A stretch of 64,000 bases of DNA, from assembly GCA_033977485.1 (NCBI GenBank), contig CM066989.1, positions 92,771,887 through 92,835,886 on the forward strand, read 5' to 3'. The stretch is from Hydrangea macrophylla (Eukaryota; Streptophyta; Magnoliopsida; Cornales; Hydrangeaceae). The translations under genes and the position numbers were made by a program. Shown piece after piece: positions 56,501 through 58,014 of this stretch. Each line of letters begins with the position of its first letter. Position 1 is the stretch's first letter. A model generated the notes under the pieces. It ran no database searches, had not been told where the DNA came from, and was given only the letters and a program-made list of their open reading frames with translations.

Positions 56501-57529
56501 GTAGTAAAAGATCAAGTGAATGTTAACCGAAACAAACATTCTTACCAGTTATTAAGTTGCGAAATGTTGAATATTCTACACAGTACTCCATATCATAGTA
56601 GAAGTCGGATGAAGCAACTGAGTTTGACTTCAAACCTAGCTGCAATAATGCAAAATTACAACAAACTTAAAGCTTTGAGATGCAATATTAGCCAAAGAGG
56701 ACAAAAGGGAAAGAAAATGCCATGCAAACCTTGTAGAATTCAAAAGGAAAAAGGAAATGTAAATTTAATGACACCAAGACGTCTTGGAGCATACCGTGGG
56801 AGGTATTTGTATGACAGTGACTTTTGAAACAATGCAATCTAATAAATTATCATTCATTAAACTCGAATAAAATAATCTCTTCTTGTCATGGGAAGCCGCT
56901 GCTTCTTTCATAACCTGAAGAGGAGAAAAGGCACACTTAAGACTAGGTAAAATAGAATACAGAAAATCATATTAACCTGCCCTGAGATAAAGTCAAAATA
57001 CATAGACCTCACTTGAGGAATGAAAAGTTATAGACTTCTCCTGAGTTGAGCAACATTTTTCCCCTTTCAATTTTTTGGTTATACATTTCAAAATGGCTAG
57101 TTTACCCTTACTTATCTCAAAAAATATTTCACATAACATGTTATTTACAATATGTATATGAAAGTACATTTATTTTCTAATAGTCAATTTGTCCTTTCTA
57201 GTGTGTTGTTTTTTCAAACTAAAATTTATAATTCAATTAAGCGGTGTATTGTTAATTTCACAAGCACCATTAACATTGTTAGGGTTCAATTTCTGGTAGG
57301 GGAGGTCCGTGTAATTTTCATACCACAAGAAGGTCCTGTATTTTAACCTTACCTCAAGGAGGTCAGTGTAATCATCCCAACAGAATAACATGAAGTAAAG
57401 TTCAAAAGAACTGCAAATACATACCGTATCTTCAGCTTTATAAAACCACTGGGCCCTAAAATAATCGTCTCCTTCCATTGTTTTGAAAAATTCTACAATC
57501 CTGCCAACATAATTTTGTCTTCCATCACC
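65..57529 (-). CDS. CMT2: CMT2-like chromomethylase (DNA cytosine methyltransferase), partial, 16 exons placed
   Basis: Plant-specific DNA (cytosine-5) methyltransferase that reads H3K9 methylation and maintains non-CG methylation on transposons in the nucleus. Exons in coding order: 57425-57529, 56795-56914, 56546-56639, 25993-26198, 25831-25896, 25491-25739, 24293-24351, 24135-24201, 23180-23509, 22342-22410, 22179-22265, 22010-22097, 1157-1278, 974-1078, 257-300, 65-134. All internal junctions are GT-AG, phases match, and 627 codons stay open. Domain order: C-terminal part of BAH, motif I ([13 protein letters not shown]), chromodomain inserted before motif [46 protein letters not shown]. 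The chromodomain insertion identifies a chromomethylase. The recalled CMT2-type residues [27 protein letters not shown] and RDP..E.V.LPSGKPL favour CMT2 over CMT3. N-terminal and last C-terminal exons are outside the window. Introns of 20.7 and 30.3 kb are filled with transposons. The visible frame has no break, so the gene may be functional. Confidence 0.93.
135..256. repeat. CMT2 intron with AAT microsatellite
   Basis: 122-bp intron between the last two visible CMT2 exons. Positions 182-220 are an AAT/TAA triplet microsatellite. Nothing else is visible. Confidence 0.7.
257..300 (-). CDS. CMT2: CMT2 mini-exon
   Basis: 44-nt exon reading [14 protein letters not shown] plus two bases. It joins SGKPL of the previous exon to the R of [10 protein letters not shown] in the next. 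The acceptor is TTGTAG/GTACCA and the donor AG/GTGTGA. Too short to be seen as an open frame, but it restores the phase exactly. Confidence 0.85.
585..925. mobile_element. MITE-like repeat in CMT2 intron (copy 1)
   Basis: AT-rich non-coding repeat in the 301-973 intron. It ends in CTTCTCTAAACCCGCAAACC and an AACAGAGCCT tail. The same sequence, including the inner TTGAATTTTGTGA.TCACTT block and the CTTTTCCTTCTCTAAA end, recurs at about 22520-22795 in another CMT2 intron. No open frame of substance. Boundaries are approximate because I found no clean target duplication. Confidence 0.55.
974..1078 (-). CDS. CMT2: CMT2 exon: GANFRDLPG segment
   Basis: 35 codons, phase 0, reading [20 protein letters not shown] and [15 protein letters not shown]. 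The RDP..E.V.LPSGKPL pattern is closer to CMT2 than CMT3 as I recall the families. The acceptor is TGCAG/GGTGCA and the donor TTG/GTGAGC. Confidence 0.92.
1157..1278 (-). CDS. CMT2: CMT2 exon: target-recognition region, downstream of the 20.7-kb intron
   Basis: 122 nt: two bases finish a Glu codon, then [20 protein letters not shown] and [26 protein letters not shown] followed by DDY.RVCQIP is diagnostic for chromomethylases. The acceptor is CTCTAG/AGATGA and the donor AAG/GTTTGT. Confidence 0.92.
1279..2369. other. Intron DNA downstream of the CMT2 splice acceptor, with a GTAGCAC-ended repeat
   Basis: Start of the 20.7-kb intron. A fold-back repeat of about 390 bp (roughly 1398-1785) has ends ACTGTGTAGCAC and GTGCTACATAGTATGT with GGACACGG-like motifs inside. 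It resembles the Mutator-like family seen at 19538-20349. The rest (1786-2369) is AT-rich with nothing recognisable. Confidence 0.5.
2522..2597. repeat. CT microsatellite
   Basis: A (CT)n tract of about 76 bp inside the left inverted repeat of the 2370-21810 element. It is mirrored by a short GA tract at about 21592-21606 at the other end. Open frames over it are artefacts of the dinucleotide. Confidence 0.97.
2598..4157. other. AT-rich non-coding interior of the 2370-21810 element
   Basis: No coding homology and no repeat that I recognise. Short frames are in AT-rich sequence and look like chance. Confidence 0.6.
4158..4489 (+). mobile_element. TRIM retrotransposon, copy 1 (332 bp)
   Basis: Two direct LTRs of about 113-116 bp (4158-4272 and 4374-4489) start TGTTGGAATGTCCCACATCG and end CCTTACAAG(A). 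A primer-binding site TGGTATCAGAGC follows the first LTR and a purine tract TTCAGGGGGTG precedes the second. No coding capacity, as expected for a terminal-repeat retrotransposon in miniature. The target duplication is TAATT (4153-4157 and 4490-4494). A second copy of identical length lies at 36235-36566. Confidence 0.93.
4495..5255. other. AT-rich non-coding interval
   Basis: Between the TRIM and copia A1. Contains a short TA repeat near 4724-4742. No gene or clear repeat seen. Confidence 0.55.
5256..5391 (+). repeat. 5' LTR of copia A1
   Basis: About 136 bp, clearly related to the 140-bp LTR of A2 (shared GGGGTGTGACTAATTGTCAA block, same TTGTTAACA end). The first bases read TATTAG instead of TGTTGG. 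No partner LTR exists because the 3' end is lost. Confidence 0.85.
5256..9433 (+). pseudogene. Decayed Ty1/copia element A1, left part
   Basis: The 5' LTR is 5256-5391 (136 bp), followed by primer-binding site TGGTATCAGAGCC. The leader carries the gag start near 5894 that the related element A2 lacks. Gag, zinc knuckle, protease ([12 protein letters not shown]), integrase ([14 protein letters not shown]) and RT follow in order but are broken by stops and frameshifts, for example at 6271, 7337, 7498 and 7753. The element stops abruptly inside the RT active site (ATTGTCCTTATA at about 9425), where element B begins. Its continuation is at 19102. Confidence 0.9.
9434..9990 (-). pseudogene. Copia B, 3' end: truncated LTR and RNase H
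   Basis: Reverse-strand copia sequence. 9499-9912 encodes the end of RNase H ([40 protein letters not shown]). It is followed on the minus strand by the purine tract CTTGAGGGGGAG and the 3' LTR (to 9535), whose outer part is missing. Joined to the rest of B at 14964 across element A2. Confidence 0.88.
9991..10130 (+). repeat. 5' LTR of copia A2
   Basis: 140 bp, TGTTGGTTAAATAAG at the start and TTGTTAACA at the end. Identical to 14824-14963. Confidence 0.97.
10258..10372 (+). repeat. CTGTTCA tandem repeat in the A2 leader
   Basis: Around ten degenerate copies of an 11-15-base unit built on ACTGTTCA (with CGGC, CGCT or TCGG spacers). They sit where related elements A1 and C carry the gag start. 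The repeat is translated in the long A2 frame as a His/Ser/Thr-rich stretch without any known function. Confidence 0.8.
10521..14816 (+). CDS. Copia A2 gag-pol polyprotein
   Basis: Polyprotein for retrotransposition. The frame is open from the LTR edge (10122) to the TGA at 14814-14816, but the first in-frame ATG is at 10521 ([15 protein letters not shown]), which lies after conserved gag residues ([12 protein letters not shown]), so the native start seems lost. Order from the open frame: gag; zinc knuckle [14 protein letters not shown]; protease [15 protein letters not shown]-pre-integrase HKRLGHPS; integrase core with [15 protein letters not shown] and [17 protein letters not shown] with [15 protein letters not shown]; RNase H with [12 protein letters not shown] and YCDSKSAI. 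No stop or frameshift. It could supply enzymes to the defective relatives A1 and C. Clade not assigned. Confidence 0.93.
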   Translation: MSLKGRGKMGYINGKIKAPPTEDASYDKWEMENSTVMTWLCHSMVPEIAEGFLDMATAQDIWETMANTYSRKGNSAQIFELRRLIGRSEQREQSVLQYYTALSTHWKRLDHLVDYKPVCITDSVAYHKVVAEERIFKFLEGLHPDLDPVRSRVLGMEPLPSLQEAFAYVQNEESRRSAMLPPVSTEKSALISAPQEDGHRTRDISSDSSSSDKSKQFCDYCNTKFHTRETCYKLHGYPPGSRGGRFGSSRGRGGRFNGRRSHAHHTAAADPSALVPDPPASPAIFTASELEEAFRGLMARRSSAATSTGASSSFAQTGNLVTYARACLSHLSSPWIIDSGASDHMSSSSDLFAIYTPHSGQDKVRIADGTFSSVSGKGVIHATPSLPLSSVLHIPSFTSNLLSISRITNDLNCSVTFFPSHCVFQDLTTRRTIGSGRVENGLYLLDGGNKGAYHTTSSENKSDDIWLLHKRLGHPSFHLLKHMFPSLVDKPVSEFYCESCELGKHHRTSFAPTFNKSLVPFSLIHSDVWGPSRINSLKGHRWFVSFFDDYSRSTWLYLMKEKSEVFSIFKSFYQMVLTQFGTGIKIIRSDQGGEYIDSGLGEFFTSKGILHQTSCTDTPQQNGVAERKNRHLLNVARSLMFTANAPKPYWGEAVLTAAYLINRLPTQVLNKKAPTDLLIHPSSSFSIPPRVFGCVCFVHNSSPSRGKLDPRAIKCIFLGYSPTQKGYKCYNPDTRKWYVSMDVTFHESISFFTSPRVPLQGEKENEETLGHVFPVLPEISSEVNVNEEPILLGVEEEEEEPITPRQNGVNEGTVEHVTPKEKKLLVYSKGTWSKNKGKEVEASTPIPPLPSSPTGDVSDISPGNTDNSFSLESDDLNVPIAVRKGVRSCTQHPISNFVSYSHLSPTYRSFLSNIASASVPNHVQDALGDPKWKHAMDEEMKALHKSGTWELTKLPMGKRTVGCKWVYAVKHRADGSIERFKARLVAKGFTQTYGVDYQETFAPVAKMNSIRVLLSLAANYDWPLHQFDVKNAFLHGNLEEEVYMDIPPGYANSETESKVCRLKKSLYGLKQSPRAWFERFTQAMCRYGFKQSQADHTLFIKHSLHGKTTALIVYVDDIVLTGDDMEEMQRLKEYMAKEFEIKDLGQLKYFLGIEVARSKHGIFISQRKYVLDLLSETGMLGSRACDTPVEPNQKLSDDKSGKMVDRGRYQRLVGKLIYLSHTRPDISFAIGVVSQFMHAPYERHLDAVNRILRYLKSAPGKGLFFGKHDHFRIEAYTDADWAGSVTDRRSTSGYCTFVGGNLVTWRSKKQSVVARSSAEAEFRAMAQGVCELLWLKLLLKDLKVETSDSMKLYCDSKSAISIAHNPVQHDRTKHIEIDRHFIKENLDKGTICTPFVKSSNQLADVLTKGVGVKPFHDMLGKLGLRDIFSPA
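14824..14963 (+). repeat. 3' LTR of copia A2
   Basis: 140 bp, identical to the 5' LTR and followed by the target duplication GTATA. Identity indicates very recent insertion. Confidence 0.97.
14969..18597 (-). pseudogene. Copia B, main part (RT to 5' LTR), integrase deleted
   Basis: Reverse-strand copia element that continues the piece at 9434-9990. From 5' to 3' on the minus strand: LTR 18444-18597, primer site at 18431-18443, leader, gag from about 17948 ([10 protein letters not shown]) to 17421, zinc knuckle [14 protein letters not shown], protease [15 protein letters not shown]-pre-integrase ending near 16281, then directly the linker and RT (15898-15059, [13 protein letters not shown]). 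The integrase core (D,D,E region) is missing, so this copy is defective even without its stops (for example at 17390 and 15418). Confidence 0.88.
18444..18597 (-). repeat. 5' LTR of copia B
   Basis: 154 bp, TGATAAAATAAT at the left and CTCAACA at the right on the plus strand. Adjacent on the left is GGCTCTGATACCA, the reverse complement of the tRNA-Met primer site. The other LTR at 9434-9535 matches from TTATAT.TTAACAATAAT inward and lacks about 55 bp. Confidence 0.88.
18598..19101. other. Unassigned spacer with poly-G tract and hAT-like end
   Basis: Sits between the B LTR and the continuation of A1. Contains a G run at 18931-18953 and a GGGGCGGGGCGGG block. The right edge CGTTGCCATCCCTA (ending 19100) is the reverse of a TAGGGATGGCAACG terminus typical of hAT-like short elements. 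No gene. Confidence 0.5.
19102..19445 (+). pseudogene. Copia A1, right part (RT end)
   Basis: Continues the RT of A1 from just after the YVDDIVL site. It matches A2 from 13891 on (ATGGAGG...GGAATATTCATCTCTCAGAG). It has a deletion after GAAACTGGGATG and another before the end, and lacks RNase H and the 3' LTR. It shows that copia B and 18598-19101 are insertions into one decayed element. Confidence 0.85.
19538..20349. mobile_element. Mutator-like short element (GAAGCACGGACAC termini)
   Basis: 812 bp with inverted ends CTATGAAGCACCGACAC and (reverse) CTATGAAGCACGGACAC. Flanked by GTCATACC on both sides (8 bp, 9 bp GGTCATACC if the terminal G is shared). No transposase; AT-rich interior. Confidence 0.8.
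20350..21591. other. AT-rich non-coding interval
   Basis: No gene recognised. Includes poly-A runs and a TA-rich stretch at 21300-21345. Two related segments around 20925-20960 and 21040-21075 share the motif AGATAGA.TCCTT.TAGGACTT, a weak direct repeat. Confidence 0.5.
22010..22097 (-). CDS. CMT2: CMT2 exon: target-recognition region, upstream of the 20.7-kb intron
   Basis: 29 codons plus one base, reading [20 protein letters not shown] and QRYIRLSKH. The acceptor is TTGTAG/GTCACA and the donor CATG/GTAATA. The next exon in the transcript is 20.7 kb away at 1278, and the leftover G joins AG there to make a Glu codon. Confidence 0.9.
22179..22265 (-). CDS. CMT2: CMT2 exon: target-recognition region
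   Basis: 29 codons, phase 0, reading [20 protein letters not shown] and RDALSDLPA, the conserved VAY...L..A...DA.SDLP segment. The acceptor is TTGCAG/CAAAAT and the donor GCT/GTATTC. Confidence 0.92.
22342..22410 (-). CDS. CMT2: CMT2 exon: start of target-recognition region
   Basis: 23 codons, phase 0, reading [20 protein letters not shown] and EFE. The [13 protein letters not shown] stretch is characteristic of chromomethylases after motif VIII. The acceptor is GGCAG/ACATTA and the donor GAG/GTACAC. Confidence 0.92.
22520..22795. mobile_element. MITE-like repeat in CMT2 intron (copy 2)
   Basis: Second copy of the repeat at 585-925, inside the 22411-23179 intron. The shared end is TTTTCCTTCTCTAAAT followed by CGGCAAAACAAACATAGCCT. 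Non-coding. Confidence 0.55.
23180..23509 (-). CDS. CMT2: CMT2 exon: catalytic motifs IV, VI and VIII
   Basis: 110 codons, phase 0, the largest exon. It contains [20 protein letters not shown] with the catalytic Cys of PPCQ (motif IV), then [25 protein letters not shown] (motif VI), a [13 protein letters not shown] helix, and [17 protein letters not shown] (motif VIII). All key residues are present. The acceptor is TTACAG/GGTGAT and the donor GAG/GTGCAT. Confidence 0.95.
23574..24078. mobile_element. Mutator-like short element in CMT2 intron
   Basis: Fills most of the 23510-24134 intron. Ends AAGAAGCACGGATACCTGTA and, reversed, AGGAAGCACGAACACTTCTA match the terminus of the element at 19538. 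A clean target duplication is not visible, so boundaries are approximate. Confidence 0.55.
24135..24201 (-). CDS. CMT2: CMT2 exon: chromodomain C-terminal helix
   Basis: 67 nt. One base completes a Ser codon, then [20 protein letters not shown] and LP. It is the C-terminal helix of the chromodomain and the linker back into the methyltransferase fold. The donor is CCT/GTAAGT. Confidence 0.9.
24293..24351 (-). CDS. CMT2: CMT2 exon: chromodomain core
   Basis: 59 nt, reading [19 protein letters not shown] with two bases left over. The Trp and Tyr of RWKGY are the remaining aromatic-cage positions expected to bind methylated H3K9. The acceptor is AATAG/GTGCGA and the donor AG/GTTAGT. Confidence 0.93.
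24572..24680. mobile_element. Tiny MITE
   Basis: About 107 bp with inverted ends GGGCCCGTTTGGC and (reversed) ACGGCCCGTTTGGCC, in the 24352-25490 intron. Such GGCCCGTTTGG termini are typical of small hAT-like elements. The rest of this intron shows nothing recognisable. Confidence 0.6.
25491..25739 (-). CDS. CMT2: CMT2 exon: linker and start of chromodomain
   Basis: 83 codons, phase 0. It starts [20 protein letters not shown], continues through an acidic Ser-rich linker, then [14 protein letters not shown] and RGLKFK, the first strands of the chromodomain. The Phe of EFEV matches the position of the first aromatic-cage residue known for this family. The donor is AAG/GTACTC. Confidence 0.92.
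25831..25896 (-). CDS. CMT2: CMT2 exon: motif II region
   Basis: 22 codons, phase 0, reading [20 protein letters not shown] and then TL. The WAVD acidic residue corresponds to the SAM-ribose-contacting motif II of C5 methyltransferases. The acceptor is CTTAG/AAATGG and the donor TTA/GTGAGT. Confidence 0.92.
25993..26198 (-). CDS. CMT2: CMT2 exon: start of catalytic domain, motif I
   Basis: 206 nt entered with two bases of a split codon. It reads [18 protein letters not shown], a variable linker, then [20 protein letters not shown] and [19 protein letters not shown] is the S-adenosylmethionine-binding motif I of C5 methyltransferases. The acceptor is GATTCAG/AT and the donor ACG/GTAACT. Confidence 0.92.
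27090..27479 (-). mobile_element. Cassandra-type TRIM missing its 5' LTR
   Basis: On the minus strand: TGGTATCAG primer site (27463-27471), an internal domain of about 55 bp, purine tract GAGGAGGGTGGAT, then an LTR of 304 bp (27393 to 27090) from TGTGATGACG to GGCCGTTACA containing a 5S rRNA-like domain. Cassandra elements are the known TRIMs with 5S sequence in their LTRs. The left edge abuts TTTCC. Where the other LTR should begin (27480) the gypsy LTR starts instead. Confidence 0.82.
27141..27222 (-). other. 5S rRNA-like domain inside the Cassandra LTR
   Basis: The minus strand reads AACTCC.CAGTTAAGCGTGCT, then CAGTACCAGGGATGGGTGAC and CCCTGGGAAGTTCTTTGTGTT, matching the 3' half of plant 5S rRNA including most of the internal RNA polymerase III control region. 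It lies in the same direction as CMT2 transcription. Whether it is transcribed is unknown. Confidence 0.85.
28502..29035. mobile_element. hAT-like MITE with verified empty site
   Basis: 534 bp, ends TAGGGGTGGGCA and TGCCCACCCCTA, 8-bp target duplication TCCACAAC (28494-28501 and 29036-29043). The right arm at about 43617-43635 has the same sequence with a single TCCACAAC and no insert. The interior is built from GGTTCGGTTTGG-like repeats and has no transposase. Confidence 0.95.
29944..30353 (+). repeat. 144-bp tandem repeat in gypsy LTR
   Basis: Three copies of a unit of about 144 bp, each starting CCACTTGGAGACAATGGCCT (29944, 30089, 30233). The same array occurs in the right arm at about 42302-42735. 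Confidence 0.92.
30511..31210 (+). other. Gypsy primer site and leader, left arm
   Basis: TGGTATCAGAGCC at 30511 matches initiator tRNA-Met. About 690 bp of untranslated leader precede gag. The right arm carries the same leader with a TRIM inserted at GACTG; here the site is empty near 30944. Confidence 0.85.
31211..32456 (+). pseudogene. Gypsy gag and start of protease, left arm
   Basis: Starts [20 protein letters not shown]. Retrotransposon gag capsid ([20 protein letters not shown]), two zinc knuckles ([28 protein letters not shown]), then protease [13 protein letters not shown]. An 11-bp duplication near 31840 shifts the frame (second frame from about 31852). It ends abruptly at KALKATS, where the sequence flips to the reversed integrase. 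Nearly identical to the minus-strand copy at 35966-34737. Confidence 0.92.
32457..35443 (-). CDS. Gypsy gag-pol, minus strand, truncated in integrase
   Basis: One open frame of just under 1000 codons. It contains the gag end with two zinc knuckles, protease ([10 protein letters not shown]), RT ([29 protein letters not shown]), RNase H ([19 protein letters not shown]), the integrase HHCC zinc finger (ending CLTCQQVK) and the first catalytic Asp ([10 protein letters not shown]). It ends about 25 residues later, near YLVEKM, at the inversion junction, so the rest of integrase, any chromodomain and the 3' LTR are missing. The gag type and large LTR suggest a Tekay/Del-like chromovirus, but without the C-terminus this is tentative. 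Confidence 0.92.
35436..35966 (-). pseudogene. Gypsy gag N-terminal part, right arm
   Basis: MAGRPRRN start at 35966 and the same capsid region as the left arm. A 5-bp deletion near 35480 (after TKSVQ) shifts the frame, so it no longer reads into the gag-pol frame at 35443. The left arm is intact at this point. Confidence 0.9.
36235..36566 (+). mobile_element. TRIM retrotransposon, copy 2 (332 bp)
   Basis: Same structure and length as the TRIM at 4158-4489, with only a few base differences. Target duplication GACTG (36230-36234 and 36567-36571). The left gypsy arm shows the empty site. Inserted after the gypsy inverted repeat formed. Confidence 0.95.
36991..37003 (-). other. Gypsy primer-binding site, right arm
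   Basis: Reverse complement of TGGTATCAGAGCC next to the reversed LTR end (TGATTGGACAATTGC), mirroring 30511. Confidence 0.88.
37024..37219 (+). repeat. 5' LTR of copia D
   Basis: 196 bp. One T/A difference in GGGTGCTG(T/A)TTAAGC and one near the end separate it from the 3' LTR, so the insertion is young. Confidence 0.94.
37334..37372. promoter_or_regulatory. Three TGACGTCA palindromes in the copia D leader
   Basis: TGACGTCA occurs at 37334, 37345 and 37365, about 115 bp after the LTR. TGACG/TGACGTCA is the recognised core for plant bZIP (TGA/CREB-like) factors. A regulatory role is inferred from sequence only. Confidence 0.55.
37759..41965 (+). pseudogene. Copia D gag-pol, one frameshift and one nonsense codon
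   Basis: Starts [20 protein letters not shown]. The gag frame shifts near 38175 into the frame that carries the zinc knuckle ([14 protein letters not shown]), protease ([12 protein letters not shown]), GAG-pre-integrase and integrase ([13 protein letters not shown]). A TGA at 39710-39712 replaces an Arg codon (CGA to TGA) right after RKH. The remaining frame (to 41965) has the integrase end, RT ([13 protein letters not shown]) and RNase H ([14 protein letters not shown]) and ends LYAPT. Only these two lesions are visible, so it died recently. Confidence 0.92.
41973..42168 (+). repeat. 3' LTR of copia D
   Basis: 196 bp, follows CTTGAGGGGGCG and precedes the GCTTT duplication. Confidence 0.94.
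42174..44641 (-). repeat. Gypsy LTR, right arm (main part)
   Basis: Reverse-oriented LTR; its first bases (37006-37023) lie on the other side of copia D. Ends GGGGCGTGACA at 44641, followed by TTTCC. Carries no MITE. Confidence 0.9.
45198..45690. repeat. 119-133-bp tandem repeat in element E
   Basis: Four copies, each starting GCTCCCAGGATGGTTATCTT or a close variant (45198, 45331, 45450, 45569), with a GTTGGTAGA.GAATTTGACCA block in each. Non-coding. Confidence 0.9.
46020..50455. repeat. Minisatellite of about 42 bp in element E, split by a solo LTR
   Basis: Dozens of degenerate units alternate between a GACCGTTGGAGACTGGAGGT form and a CCCTGACCGCTGTAAACTGG form, both followed by CGGGTCGGGAT.GCCGGA. 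The array lies at 46020-46428 and 49197-50455 and is interrupted by the solo LTR. Long open frames on both strands arise because the unit length is near a multiple of three. They are not genes. Confidence 0.9.
46429..49196 (+). mobile_element. Solo gypsy LTR (2.77 kb)
   Basis: Starts TGTCACGCCCCGACG like the palindrome's LTR and ends AGGTTGTTACA. Target duplication AGACC on both sides (46424-46428 and 49197-49201). The first 1 kb is clearly related to 27480-28500, while the 3' part differs and includes a CGCGCG-rich stretch at 47690-47810. No internal region, so it is probably a product of LTR-LTR recombination. Confidence 0.9.
50825..51500 (-). repeat. LTR of element E (intact copy)
   Basis: 676 bp. 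It carries a short internal direct duplication, AATTGAACTCGGGATC, near 51080-51110. It shows the uninterrupted target (AGTTTCCCAACAGATTTAGG) for the insertion at 27090-44641 in the other LTR. Confidence 0.88.
51631..52185 (+). other. Internal region of element F
   Basis: Primer site TGGTATCAAAACC at 51631, purine tract at the right end. No retrotransposon domain in any frame, so F depends on proteins from another element. Confidence 0.75.
52186..52502 (+). repeat. 3' LTR of element F
   Basis: 317 bp. Matches the split 5' LTR, including CACCCTATATAAAGG, where E inserted in the other copy. Contains a TATAAA box in the expected promoter position. Confidence 0.88.
52508..53476. other. Intron DNA with no recognised feature
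   Basis: AT-rich, no coding homology, no clear repeat. Confidence 0.5.
53477..54316. mobile_element. Mutator-like repeat with internal 218-bp tandem duplication
   Basis: The left part has CACGACACGATACGGGTACG and the right part GTACCCGGTACGAGTACGAG, with ends ATGTAGTAC and GCTACATAG, related to the other GGACACGG-type elements. Inside, about 200 bp starting GATTGTTTCACTATAACAAA is present twice (53717 and 53935). Ends approximate. Confidence 0.55.
54671..54690. repeat. GT microsatellite
   Basis: (GT)10 dinucleotide tract. Confidence 0.95.
54748..54962. mobile_element. MITE-like repeat
   Basis: Inverted ends AGCCTGTTTGGGTTAAGC and (reversed) AACAGCTCGTTTGGGATAGC, non-coding, in the 30.3-kb CMT2 intron. 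No target duplication established. Confidence 0.5.
55169..56403. mobile_element. hAT-like element with GGCGC-rich ends
   Basis: 1235 bp. 8-bp target duplication TGATAGTA (55161-55168 and 56404-56411). Ends CAAGGTTATTTAAGGCGC and (reversed) CTCTGTTGTGAAAGGCGC are imperfect inverted repeats followed by many GGCGC units. Inside are GAA-rich and poly-T tracts. No transposase. Confidence 0.85.
55790..56060. repeat. GAA microsatellite with 58-60-bp tandem repeat
   Basis: (GAA)n tracts alternate three times with the block GACTTTCAGATCTTAGACCT, giving a higher-order repeat inside the hAT-like element. Lys/Glu-rich frames here are artefacts. Confidence 0.9.
56466..56520 (-). pseudogene. Second decayed copy of the CMT2 BAH exon
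   Basis: Minus strand reads [13 protein letters not shown], aligned with [13 protein letters not shown] of the real exon 26 bp away. No proper acceptor or donor. Suggests a local tandem duplication of this exon. Confidence 0.72.
56546..56639 (-). CDS. CMT2: CMT2 exon: end of BAH domain
   Basis: 31 codons plus one base, reading [20 protein letters not shown] and then [11 protein letters not shown]. The acceptor is TTGCAG/CTAGG and the donor ACTG/GTAAGA. The single leftover base completes an Asp codon with the first two bases of the exon at 26198, which lies 30.3 kb away in the gene. Two decayed copies of this exon lie just downstream (56466-56520 and 55127-56431). Confidence 0.9.
56795..56914 (-). 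CDS. CMT2: CMT2 exon: BAH domain continued
   Basis: 40 codons, phase 0 at both ends. It begins [17 protein letters not shown], followed by [12 protein letters not shown] and VTVIQIPPT. The [11 protein letters not shown] and MNDN stretch is typical of CMT2-type BAH domains. The acceptor is TTCAG/GTTATG and the donor ACG/GTATGC. Confidence 0.92.
56973..57378. mobile_element. Fold-back MITE in the CMT2 BAH intron
   Basis: Ends TTAACCTGCCCTGAGATAAA and (reversed) GGGATGATTACACTGACCTC, with GGACCTCCCCT-type blocks inside, related to the inverted repeat ends of the 2370-21810 element. Fills most of the 56915-57424 intron. Confidence 0.6.
57425..57529 (-). CDS. CMT2: CMT2 exon: BAH domain, first visible part
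   Basis: 35 codons in phase 0, reading [15 protein letters not shown] and then [17 protein letters not shown], the typical core strand of a chromomethylase BAH domain. The acceptor is CAG before GGTGATGG and the donor is ACG/GTATGT. The preceding exon must lie to the right, past copia C. I could not find it before position 64000. Confidence 0.92.
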
Positions 57530-57855
57530 CTGAAAGAATTTCTTAACATGTAAATCTTACCTTGGTTTTAAGACAAAGCTAGATGGTGATCTTGAAAGAA
57601 TTTATACAGCTAAAAAATGGGAGTATTGATTCAACAATATTCAATCATGAAATGAAGAAACATCAACCTATTGTAGACCTATGTTACCTGGAATTCTTTT
57701 AAATAAGTTAGAAGTCCCCATGTCAGGCGCACAACAAACCAAGGGCGGAACCAGGAACTTGCACTTAGGGGGTGCGTGGGTGGGTGGGTGGGGGTGGTGG
57801 GAGGAGTTACTAGTTAGGCTACCCAACAGGGCCCCATAAGGTAAGGGGTAGCACC
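57530..57855. other. CMT2 intron DNA right of the BAH exon
   Basis: No exon found. Contains a G/T-rich stretch at 57769-57804 (GGGTGGGTGGG). Confidence 0.5.
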
Positions 57856-58007
57856 TGTAGAAAGTGATAGGGCAAAAACCTTAGGAGATCAATGAGTCTC
57901 CTGTATTTTATTATATGAAGAAGAAAAGATATATTTACAATAGTGCCCCTATGTCTAATACATAAGAGTAAGTGAAATAAAATAAAATAAACAAGTAACT
58001 TCTAACA
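57856..58007 (-). repeat. 3' LTR of copia C
   Basis: 152 bp, TGTAGAAAGTGATAGGGC to CTTCTAACA on the plus strand. Confidence 0.93.
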
Positions 58008-58014
58008 CTCGCCC

